DNA of 64,000 bases from assembly GCF_028649435.1 (NCBI RefSeq), contig NZ_JAQSIN010000006.1; one strand, written 5' to 3'. The notes under the pieces were generated by a model. That model was not told the origin of the DNA, did no database searches, and worked only from the letters and a program-made list of their open reading frames with translations. Position 1 is the first letter of the stretch. The number at the start of each line of letters is the position of its first letter. Origin of the DNA: Curvibacter microcysteis (GTDB taxonomy: Bacteria; Pseudomonadota; Gammaproteobacteria; Burkholderiales; Burkholderiaceae_C). This document shows, piece by piece, positions 16,314 to 24,041 of this stretch. The position numbers and the translations under genes are program-made.

Positions 16314-17078
16314 ATGAGTCCATTTTCCTCAAGCGCACTGGCGGGCAAGCAGGTGTTGGTCACGGGTGCCACCTCGGGTATCGGTAAAGCGACCTGTGCT
16401 GCATTACACGCATGTGGCGCTAGCGTGGTTTTGGTTGGGCGTGACCAGTCCAAACTGGAGGCCACACTGGATGGCTTGCCGGAAGCGCGAAAGTCTGGTG
16501 AACTGATAGATTTTCAGACCATGGATTCAGCCGCAGCCGGGCTGCAGGCGATTGCGAGAAAATACGGTAGTTTTGATGGTGTTTTTCATTCTGCCGGTAC
16601 GTCATTGATCAAGCCAGCTAAATTAATCAATGACGAGGACGTCTCTGGATTGTTTTCGGCCTCCGTGTTGGGTGCTTTGGCGATCGCCAAAGTGTTTTCA
16701 AAGAAGGCCTGCTTGAACGATGGCGGCGCTATTGTGTTCATGTCCTCGGTTGCCAGTCTGACTGGACAGCAGGGCTTGACTGCTTACTCATCGGCCAAGG
16801 GGGCTGTGAATGGCTTGACCAGATCATTGGCTGTTGAGTTAGCACCCAGACAAGTTCGTGTCAATGCCTTGGCTGCTGGTGCAGTGGTGACCGAAATGCA
16901 TGAGCGACTGGTCGGTGGCAGTCCTGATAGTGTGGTGCAGGCCTACAAAGACATGCACCCCTTGGGCTTCGGACGTTTGGATGACATCTCGAACCTGGTC
17001 ATCTATTTGATGTCGGATGCAGCTCGATGGATCACAGGTTCAATTATTGCGGTTGATGGCGGCTATTCCGCCCGATAG
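16314..17078 (+). CDS. SDR-family oxidoreductase, probable 3-oxoacyl-ACP reductase
   Basis: A 254-residue classical short-chain dehydrogenase. NAD(P) binding TGATSGIG (17-24), the HSAG motif at 92-95 where NNAG is usual, catalytic S145 in FMSSVAS, Y158 and K162 in YSSAKGA, and a C-terminal GxxAAR-like ending ITGSIIAVDGGYSAR. FabG-like architecture plus position after an ACP point to reduction of 3-oxoacyl-ACP to 3-hydroxyacyl-ACP. CGGAG lies six bases upstream of the ATG. Reduction of a sugar keto group is the alternative. Confidence 0.85.
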   Translation: MSPFSSSALAGKQVLVTGATSGIGKATCAALHACGASVVLVGRDQSKLEATLDGLPEARKSGELIDFQTMDSAAAGLQAIARKYGSFDGVFHSAGTSLIKPAKLINDEDVSGLFSASVLGALAIAKVFSKKACLNDGGAIVFMSSVASLTGQQGLTAYSSAKGAVNGLTRSLAVELAPRQVRVNALAAGAVVTEMHERLVGGSPDSVVQAYKDMHPLGFGRLDDISNLVIYLMSDAARWITGSIIAVDGGYSAR

Positions 17079-17090
17079 AAGGAGAACGTC

Positions 17091-18137
17091 ATGAATGCAA
17101 TGAATGGACTTGTGCCGGGTGCCTGCATTGCCGGCGTGGTGACGTGTCTGCCCTCCCGCCAAGTGACCAATGATTATTTTTCTGAAATTTTCTCTGAGCT
17201 TGAAATCAGCAATGCTGAAAAAATGACAGGGGTACGCTGTCGTTATTGGGTGGATGGAGAATCAGCCTCCGATTTGAGCTTGGCGGCAGGTCGTCGCTTG
17301 TTGGATGGGCTGAATTGGTTGCCGGACAGTGTGGATGGTTTGATCTATGTGACTCAATCGCCAGACTACGTGCTGCCGGCTACCTCGATCAAGCTTGCTG
17401 GTGCGCTCGGCCTGCGCAATGGTATTTTGGCATTTGACGTCAATCTCGGTTGTTCGGGCTATCCATATGGCATTTTTCTGGCGGAGTCCATCATTCTCTC
17501 AGGCATCGCCAAGCGAATTCTGGTGGTGGCCAGTGAGACTGCGAGTCAAATCATTGATAAATCCGACAAATCAACGGCAATGATTTTCGGTGATGCAGGC
17601 TCCGTGACGGCTGTGGAGGCGGATGCCGCGGGTCGGTCAGCTTATGTCTTTGGTGCTGATGCGGCTGGCCAGCCGCACTTGATCATTCCAAGTAGTCGCT
17701 TTTGTCGCAATGAGCTGGTCGCTGATGAGCGGTTGCGCGATAAGAATCCCGACTATATTTTCATGGATGGGGCCGAGGTTTTTAATTTTACCTTGAAGCG
17801 CGTACCTCCTTTGGTGCAGCAAACGCAGGCACTGTTTGGTGATGCATTTGATTATTTTTTGTTCCATCAAGCCAATCGATTCATGCTGAATCACTTGGTC
17901 AAGAAGATGAAAATTGAGCCCAACAAGGCATTGATTAACATTGAAGACTACGGCAATACGAGCAGTGCCTCAATTCCGCTGCTGTTGACCACCTCCTTTA
18001 AATCGCTGTTGCCGTCGATGGCGGCGCAGCAAAAAATTCGGGTTGGATTGTTCGGGTTCGGCGTCGGGTATTCTTGGGGAGGCCTCGGTAAAGAATTGGC
18101 CTCTGATGTTTTTCTTGAAAATATCACGCTGCCATGA
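17091..18137 (+). CDS. Beta-ketoacyl-ACP synthase III (KAS III) family protein, second copy
   Basis: A 348-residue FabH-type protein, clearly related to but distant from the copy at 15.0 kb. The triad is intact: C121 in VNLGCSGYPYG, H259 in LFHQANRFM and N289 in EDYGNTSSA. AAGGAG lies seven bases before the ATG. The stop overlaps the next gene in ATGA. Two KAS III enzymes around one ACP suggest either two successive or alternative condensations, or a heteromeric enzyme; the sequence does not decide. Confidence 0.9.
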   Translation: MNAMNGLVPGACIAGVVTCLPSRQVTNDYFSEIFSELEISNAEKMTGVRCRYWVDGESASDLSLAAGRRLLDGLNWLPDSVDGLIYVTQSPDYVLPATSIKLAGALGLRNGILAFDVNLGCSGYPYGIFLAESIILSGIAKRILVVASETASQIIDKSDKSTAMIFGDAGSVTAVEADAAGRSAYVFGADAAGQPHLIIPSSRFCRNELVADERLRDKNPDYIFMDGAEVFNFTLKRVPPLVQQTQALFGDAFDYFLFHQANRFMLNHLVKKMKIEPNKALINIEDYGNTSSASIPLLLTTSFKSLLPSMAAQQKIRVGLFGFGVGYSWGGLGKELASDVFLENITLP

Positions 18138-18775
18138 AACGTGTTGTGATCTATGGGGCTGGTGCCTTGGCTCGGGAGGTGGTGGGGCACCATCAGGCGA
18201 TGGCTGCAAACCGGGATGTTGATTTTGAGTTTGTAGGGTATTTCTCTGACTCAGGACCCGATGCCTCGTTCGAAAATGAAACAGGCTTACCCTTCATTGA
18301 AGCTGCGGGGCAATCCACGCTGAGTCAATGTGCGTTTCTTGTTTGCATTGCGGACCCAGCCGGTCGTCAAGCCGTCACTGAACGCATTCTTCAGGCTGGC
18401 GGCAGTTTGACATCCTATGTCCACCCCACGGCGATTGTGCTGAAATCAGCCCGGGTGGCGGAGGGTTGTATCTTTTTTCCGCATGTGGTCGTATCCGCCA
18501 ATGCCCGGGTTGGTCGAGGGGTGGTCATCAACTCTTATTCCGGCGTCGGGCATGACGTGGTGATCGGCAATTTCACCACCATCAGTGCGCAGGTTGATTT
18601 GATGGGGCATGTGCAGATCGGTCATTCCTGCTTCTTTGGCAGTGGTGCACGGGTCGTGCCTGGTAAAAAAATTGGCAATGCCTGCCAAGTCGGTGTGGGG
18701 GTGGCGGTCATCAAAAGTCTGCAGGATGGCGTCACTGTTTTGCCTCAGCCCAACAAAGTCATGAGGTTTGAATGA
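18134..18775 (+). CDS. NeuD/PglD/VioB-like sugar acyltransferase (left-handed beta-helix)
   Basis: A 213-residue protein with an N-terminal Rossmann-like part (RVVIYGAGALAREVV, 3-17) and a C-terminal hexapeptide-repeat helix from about residue 98 (SYVHPTAIV, GCIFFPHVVVSANARVGRG, FTTISAQVDLMGHVQIG). H140 in GVGHDVVIG is the expected catalytic base. This family transfers acyl groups to amino sugars; PglD and VioB use acetyl-CoA. In this operon it could use the 3-hydroxyacyl-ACP made by neighbours instead. It starts inside the KAS III stop (ATGA) and overlaps the Rieske gene by four bases. Confidence 0.87.
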   Translation: MKRVVIYGAGALAREVVGHHQAMAANRDVDFEFVGYFSDSGPDASFENETGLPFIEAAGQSTLSQCAFLVCIADPAGRQAVTERILQAGGSLTSYVHPTAIVLKSARVAEGCIFFPHVVVSANARVGRGVVINSYSGVGHDVVIGNFTTISAQVDLMGHVQIGHSCFFGSGARVVPGKKIGNACQVGVGVAVIKSLQDGVTVLPQPNKVMRFE

Positions 18776-19779
18776 GTTTGACGCACCTGATCAAAGACCA
18801 TTGGCACTTTGCGGCACACCAAGCTGATCTGAAGCACGAAGGCGATTTCATTAAATTCAATTTGCTGGGTGAAGATGTCGTTGTCTACAACGATGGCCAG
18901 CAAGTGATTGCTTTTGATAATGTTTGTCCTCACCGTGGTGCCAGGTTTTTTGATGAGCGTCATGGGCGTGCCAGAGCGGTCTGTAAATACCATGGGTGGA
19001 CGATCAGCCAGGGCCGCTTGATCATTCCTCAGCCTGAGTCTTACAGTCCCTGCCCCAAGCGATTTGGGCAATACTCAGTGGAAGCGGTCGGCGGATTTCT
19101 GTTTTTCGCTATGGCTCCTAAAACGTCACTGCTTGAGCAGCTCGGCGAGTCTCTTTATAACCTGCTTGAAGCGATTTCCTTTGATGCCGCTCATTTGGTG
19201 GATGTGAATGACTATTCTTACGAGTGTCATGCCTTTGTCGCGGTAGAGAATGCCTTGGAGCCTGATCATGTCCCATTTGTGCATCGGGACACTTTGCTGA
19301 ACTTGGAGTTGACCCACTATCGGAATGAGTTTTATGGCAAAAATTCAATTGTCCGGTTTGATGTTGGTAGTCAACGTGTGCGCAAAGGGTTGGACAAATT
19401 CAAGAAATATTTCTCTCTGGGGCACCATGCCTTTGATGGGTACATGAGCATTCACTTGTACCCATTTTCCTTTATCTCATCGACGGGTGGTTATTCTTAT
19501 TCAGTGCAGAGCTTCTTCCCGGTTTCGGATGATGAGACTGACTTCGTGTCTCGTCTCTATTTTCCGGATTTGACGGATGCTCGGCATGAAAGTGTCGCCG
19601 CGGTGATTCGAGCCTCGGTCACGGATTTGAATCGGAAAGTATTTTTAGAGGACCATGCCATTTGTCGGCGGATCCGCTATTCAGCCTGGAAGTCGTTGAT
19701 CGATGGACCCCTATCGCAAGATGAGGTCAAGATCAAACGCTTTCGGGAAAATTTAAAGCTGGATGTGCGTGAGTTTTAA
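18772..19779 (+). CDS. Rieske [2Fe-2S] non-heme iron oxygenase, alpha-subunit type
   Basis: A 335-residue protein. The Rieske site is CPHRG (C52, H54) and CKYHGW (C71, H74) with 16 residues between. The catalytic iron site NALEPDHVPFVH gives H166 and H171, with a distant acidic ligand presumably in the C-terminal half (EDHAICRR). This is the ring-hydroxylating/demethylase-type fold, oxygenating a substrate with electrons from a separate reductase, which is not encoded here. In this operon it may hydroxylate or otherwise oxidise the acyl chain or the sugar. It starts within the acyltransferase stop (ATGA). It is the last gene of the plus-strand arm. Confidence 0.88.
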   Translation: MSLTHLIKDHWHFAAHQADLKHEGDFIKFNLLGEDVVVYNDGQQVIAFDNVCPHRGARFFDERHGRARAVCKYHGWTISQGRLIIPQPESYSPCPKRFGQYSVEAVGGFLFFAMAPKTSLLEQLGESLYNLLEAISFDAAHLVDVNDYSYECHAFVAVENALEPDHVPFVHRDTLLNLELTHYRNEFYGKNSIVRFDVGSQRVRKGLDKFKKYFSLGHHAFDGYMSIHLYPFSFISSTGGYSYSVQSFFPVSDDETDFVSRLYFPDLTDARHESVAAVIRASVTDLNRKVFLEDHAICRRIRYSAWKSLIDGPLSQDEVKIKRFRENLKLDVREF

Positions 19780-19911
19780 AAATCGCTGACACGACGCCGC
19801 CCATCGAAGATGGGCGCTGGAGACGAGGCGCGAGGCCGCAGGCCGTACCACCGGTACGACCAGGCGAAGCAACGCCGCATTCAGTGTGCGGTTGATTGAC
19901 TTGCGGCTGCT
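19780..19911. repeat. Palindrome-rich convergent intergenic element
   Basis: This 132-base gap between converging genes has two near-perfect small stems: CGCCCATC/GATGGGCG at 19798-19816 (loop GAA) and CGTACC/GGTACG at 19844-19858 (loop ACC), plus GGCC-GCA-GGCC between them. GC content rises sharply compared with the genes on both sides. It may act as a bidirectional terminator, or may be one copy of a dispersed REP-like element; no second copy occurs in the window. Confidence 0.45.
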
Positions 19912-20928
19912 TCAGAGCTGACGGATCAGATTTCTCAATTCATCCAGATGAGCCTGGGGAATGAGTTTGGGGCGGTTCTGTGAAGCCAAATCGAAAATCA
20001 TAGGGTTCAATCCTTGATGGGTGGCCTCGAGCAGCTCTTTGGCGATAGGGCGAAGTTCCTTGCCGAGTTCACTGGATTTCAGCATGGTCAAGACGGCCTG
20101 AATGACGCCCATGTCCGTCATGATCCGTCCCAAGCAGTTCGCCTTGGTCAGGAATCTTTGTGCACGGCTGAAGGTGTTTTGGTCGTCAAAAATATAGTCG
20201 AACGTGCTCAAAGTGCCTTCCGCACGTTTCGATTCACCCGCAGTGGCCGAGGTGTTGCTGTTGGCATGAATGCGGTAGTAGCCTTGCGCCTCATTCAGAA
20301 CATAAGCCGGCGAGCGCGCTGCCATGCGAGAAAAGAAATACAGATCCAGATAGCCGGTGTCCGGTTTGCCGGATATTTCGTTGCGCGCCAGATGGCGAAG
20401 CAAGCCACCCGCGGCATCAAAATTCTGACGGCGTATCACGGCAAAAGATGAAATGATCCAATTGGTGATGCATAAGGAGTGGATGATGTCGTGAACGCCA
20501 GTTGTCAAATCTGGACGGTAGACGCCTGTGTCAGCGCTTGCTTGGCCATTTTCATATCGCTCGTAGAGGCTGTACGCAAAGCCGCAATTTGGCTCCTGCA
20601 TCAGCCCTTGCTGAACTACTTTTTGCAGAAAATCAGGTTTCAGCAGGTCGTCATGATTCAGCCACATGAAGAATTCAGCGTGGCTGGCTGAATAGATTTT
20701 TTGTAGGCTGCGCAGCGGACCTACATTGGTCTCATTTTGTGTGAATTCAATCGGCAGGCCCCGGGCGCGCCATTTCTCAATGACCGGCAAAACGGGGTTG
20801 CCAGGACTGTCGTCCACGACATGGACTTGGAAGTCACGCAAGGTTTGTTCAGCGACCGATTCGAGGCACTCGTCCAAGAATTCCGGCTGGTAGTAGGAGG
20901 TGATGAGGATGTCGACGGCGTGGGTCAT
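19912..20928 (-). CDS. Glycosyltransferase family 2 protein
   Basis: A 338-residue GT-A enzyme. The nucleotide-sugar domain begins DILITSYYQPEFLDECLESVAEQT and includes VHVVDDSPGN and the metal-binding MWLNHDDLL. The C-terminal half, about residues 215-338, is helical and unassigned. It would transfer one sugar of the flagellin glycan or its carrier-linked precursor. It lies 36 bases downstream of the 1024-residue transferase on the same strand and is the last gene of the minus-strand arm. Its composition is AT-richer, like the facing acyl operon. Confidence 0.85.
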   Translation of the reverse strand: MTHAVDILITSYYQPEFLDECLESVAEQTLRDFQVHVVDDSPGNPVLPVIEKWRARGLPIEFTQNETNVGPLRSLQKIYSASHAEFFMWLNHDDLLKPDFLQKVVQQGLMQEPNCGFAYSLYERYENGQASADTGVYRPDLTTGVHDIIHSLCITNWIISSFAVIRRQNFDAAGGLLRHLARNEISGKPDTGYLDLYFFSRMAARSPAYVLNEAQGYYRIHANSNTSATAGESKRAEGTLSTFDYIFDDQNTFSRAQRFLTKANCLGRIMTDMGVIQAVLTMLKSSELGKELRPIAKELLEATHQGLNPMIFDLASQNRPKLIPQAHLDELRNLIRQL

Positions 20929-20964
20929 GGTGATGGCATGGAGGGAGTTGGTCGCCTGTGGGGC

Positions 20965-23900
20965 TCAGTTCAGCCAATCGTCCGTTTGGAGTCGCCCAAA
21001 ACGCAACGGGTCGGCTTGTAGCAGCTGCAGTCGGGGGTGCACGCCCGCCAGGGTGGCGGCGTCGCTGGCACTGCTCAGCAGCACGGTGTGGGCGGGGGCC
21101 AGCAGGGGCCGCAGGCGGCTGCGCAGCAGGGCCGGGTGGGGCGGACACAGGAAGTTGTCGGGCTGGTTCAGCTTCTCGGGCTGGTCCAGCAAGACCACGC
21201 AAGGCAGATTGGGGCGGTGCTGGGCCAGTGCGGCCAGCAGGGCTTGGGCCAAGGGCAGATGCAGGCCGTGGATCAGCACCCGGTCGGGGGCGGCGCGCAG
21301 CACGTCCATCAGCCAATCGGCCAGCGGCCCGGGTTGGGTGCCGATGTCAAAGCAGCTGACCTGGGCCGTGTCCGCGCCGCGCAGGCTGTCTTGCAGGCGC
21401 TGCAGCACTGACAGGGGCCCCGTCACCGCCGGGCCCACCAGCAGCCAGCGTAGGCGCTTGGCGTGCGGGCTCACCCAGTGCGCGTGGCGAGCGGTTTCGG
21501 GCAGGCCTGGCTGGCTCAGGCTCAGCTGGCGGTGGTGGTTCGGGTCCTGGGCCAGGGCCTGCAGGGGCAGGGTGGGCCAGGCGGGGAGCCCTCCATGCCA
21601 AGCGCTGGCCGGGGCGGGCTCGGCGGGCAGGCGCGGGTGTTGCAGTACCACGGCGTGTGGGGTCCAGACCAGCAGGCGCTGTTGCGCGCGCAGGCGCAGG
21701 CCCAACTCGGCCCAGGCGGCCCGCTCAGGCAGGGTTTCATCCAGCCAGGCGGCGCCGGCCAAAGCCGAGCGCTTGAGCAGCAGCACCGAGGCGTTGACGG
21801 CCAGCGCGCTTTGCTCGCACAGGGCACGTTCGTGCAGGCCGGGTGCGTCCAGTGCCAGGTCGCGGAAGGCGGGGCCAGCCAGGCCTTCCAGGCCGCCCAG
21901 CCAGTAGCTTTCGATGAGCTGCGAATTGGCCGGGTTGACCAGGCGTGGCGCCACGGCCCCCACGTCAGGGCGCTGGGCGATGCCCAGCAGGCGCTCCAGC
22001 CAGTCGGGTTGGATCAGGTGGCTGCGCACGTCCAGGCACAGCAGGTGCTCGGCCGTGCTGTGGCGCAGGCCCAGGTTCAGCGCCTGGGCCGGGCTCAGGC
22101 CGCGCGCGTCCAGCCGCTGCACGCGGCCTTGCCAGAACGCGTCTTGCGCCAGGCTGTCCAGGAAGGCCAGTTCGTCGGGGTCCTCGCAGCCCAGGTCCAG
22201 CAGCAGGATCGGGGTGCGGTCGTCCGGGCCCAATTGCTGCCAGCTGGCCAGCAGGGGCTGCAGGTACTGGCGGTCGTGGCGCACGGCGATCAGGGCCGTC
22301 ACGTCGCTTGGCTGGGGCGCGGCGTAGCGCACGTGGTGGGTGTGCGGGCTCAGGCCGGGCAAGACCTCGGCGGCCAAGCCTTGGCGGGCCAGGTGCTCGC
22401 GCAGGGCGGCGCGTTCGGCCTCGGCTTCGCTGTGGCGGCTGGCCGCGCTGGCGTACAGCCACAGCAGCTCGCTCAGGTGGCCGATGGCGGCGGCGCCGGC
22501 CTGGTCGTGCATACGCAACACCAGGTCGTAGGCGCTGGCGTCCGTGTGGGGGCCCAGGCCGCCGCAGGCCAGCCAGGCTTGCTTTTCGACGAACAGTGCG
22601 CGCCCGGTGTAGGCCTTGGAACGCAGCAGGTCCAGGTTGAAGTCGGGCTTGAAGTGGGCTTCGGGCGACTGGCCGGTGGGCTGCAGCGCGTCATCGCCAT
22701 AGACCAGGCGCCAGGCTGGCTGGGCATTGATCTGGTCGGCCAGCACTTGCAGGGATTGCGGCTCGGCCACGGTCACCCCCGCGGGCAGCAGGCCCAGCCA
22801 GTCGGCCGGCGAGGCCTCGGCCAGGGCTTGCAACACGATGGGCGCGGCACTGGCTTCGCGCAGGCACAGCCACTGCAGGCGTGGGTTGGTGGCGATGGCG
22901 CTGGGGGCGTCGGCGGTGCTCAGCACCGTCAGAATCCACTCGGGGTAGAGCTGGGCGTCCAGGCTGGCCAGCAAGGCGGTCACGCCGTCTTGTTCGTCGG
23001 GCGTGCAGCTCAGCAGCAGGTGAAAGCGGGGCTTGTGCTGCCAGTCCACCATCATGCGTTCGGCCAGGGCCTGGGCCGTGAACTCGTTGAGCGACTGGGC
23101 TTGGCGCCACTGGGCAAAGGCCAGGTCGGCCGCGCCGGGCTGGTAGCGCATCGGCTGGGGAGCGGGCTCGGTCAGGGGCAGGGCCTGGCTGTCACGGATG
23201 AACTGCTGCAGCTTGACCCAGAACTGCTCCTCCAGGCGTTGGTAGGTGGCCTGCATCTGGCCCACGGTGCGGCGGGCATAGGCCACTTCCTCGGGCGCGC
23301 CACCAAAGGCCATGCCCTCGCGGCCCAACTCCTGCGAGTTGATGGCCTGGCCGTCAAAGAACGGGGAGTGCAGGGTCACGGCGGGGCAGCCGCACAGCAC
23401 GGCCTCCAGCGCGATGGCGGTGGACTCGAAGCAGTAGAGCATCTCGCTGCGCCGCATCAGCGCGGCCAGCTCGGCGCGGCTGGCGGGCCAGGTGGCGGTG
23501 ATCACGGTGGCCTGGGCCAGCTCCGGGTGTTCTTTCAGCGCGTTCAGGTGCCGGCCGGGGTAGACCAGGATGCCCTGGCGCTGCGTGTCCAGCGGGTTGT
23601 CGCGGTTGTTGAACAGGCTGGAATCCACCGAGGGGAAGAACAGCACATTGCCCGGCGGTGCATTGGGCGGCAGGATGTTTTGGCCGTAGGCGTAGATCAG
23701 CTCGGTGTCGGCAAAGGTTTTGTCGCCCCCGATCAGGCCCGGCACATTGAGCACATAGCGCACCACCGACTTGGCGCGGCGCGGGTTGCCGCTGACGATC
23801 TCGGGGTAGACCACGATGGGCTCGCGCCCGGCCTGCTGGTGGCGCCGCACCACCTCTTCACTGAGCGTGGGGGTGTTGAGTTCGGGGTTCACCCCCGAGG

Positions 23901-24039
23901 TGAAGACATAGGCTTCTTCGCCCAGGCGATTGAGCACATGGCAAAGCATGTGCATGACGCGGATGCCTGCCGAAGAGCGGCGGTACGGTGGCGCCTCGAT
24001 GTAATAGGGGCGGCGCAGCGATTCGTACAGTTGGGGCAT
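20965..24039 (-). CDS. Giant multidomain glycosyltransferase (1024 aa)
   Basis: Three parts can be seen. Residues 1-300 form a GT-B-like module (RRPYYIEAPPY, RVMHMLCHVLNRLG, CFESTAIALEAVLCGCPAVTL). Residues 338-560 resemble a GT2 domain, with VYGDDALQ and HFKPDFNLDLLRSKAYTG. Residues from about 588 form a second GT2-like domain, but the region that normally holds DxD reads CLDVRSHLIQPDWL, so metal binding may be lost. The last 200 residues are unassigned. The protein is paralogous over its first part to the 1213-residue protein at 32.8-36.4 kb. The ATG at 24039 is two bases after the epimerase stop. A longer frame reaching upstream lies inside the epimerase gene and is rejected. Confidence 0.8.
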   Translation of the reverse strand: MPQLYESLRRPYYIEAPPYRRSSAGIRVMHMLCHVLNRLGEEAYVFTSGVNPELNTPTLSEEVVRRHQQAGREPIVVYPEIVSGNPRRAKSVVRYVLNVPGLIGGDKTFADTELIYAYGQNILPPNAPPGNVLFFPSVDSSLFNNRDNPLDTQRQGILVYPGRHLNALKEHPELAQATVITATWPASRAELAALMRRSEMLYCFESTAIALEAVLCGCPAVTLHSPFFDGQAINSQELGREGMAFGGAPEEVAYARRTVGQMQATYQRLEEQFWVKLQQFIRDSQALPLTEPAPQPMRYQPGAADLAFAQWRQAQSLNEFTAQALAERMMVDWQHKPRFHLLLSCTPDEQDGVTALLASLDAQLYPEWILTVLSTADAPSAIATNPRLQWLCLREASAAPIVLQALAEASPADWLGLLPAGVTVAEPQSLQVLADQINAQPAWRLVYGDDALQPTGQSPEAHFKPDFNLDLLRSKAYTGRALFVEKQAWLACGGLGPHTDASAYDLVLRMHDQAGAAAIGHLSELLWLYASAASRHSEAEAERAALREHLARQGLAAEVLPGLSPHTHHVRYAAPQPSDVTALIAVRHDRQYLQPLLASWQQLGPDDRTPILLLDLGCEDPDELAFLDSLAQDAFWQGRVQRLDARGLSPAQALNLGLRHSTAEHLLCLDVRSHLIQPDWLERLLGIAQRPDVGAVAPRLVNPANSQLIESYWLGGLEGLAGPAFRDLALDAPGLHERALCEQSALAVNASVLLLKRSALAGAAWLDETLPERAAWAELGLRLRAQQRLLVWTPHAVVLQHPRLPAEPAPASAWHGGLPAWPTLPLQALAQDPNHHRQLSLSQPGLPETARHAHWVSPHAKRLRWLLVGPAVTGPLSVLQRLQDSLRGADTAQVSCFDIGTQPGPLADWLMDVLRAAPDRVLIHGLHLPLAQALLAALAQHRPNLPCVVLLDQPEKLNQPDNFLCPPHPALLRSRLRPLLAPAHTVLLSSASDAATLAGVHPRLQLLQADPLRFGRLQTDDWLN

Positions 24040-24041
24040 GG

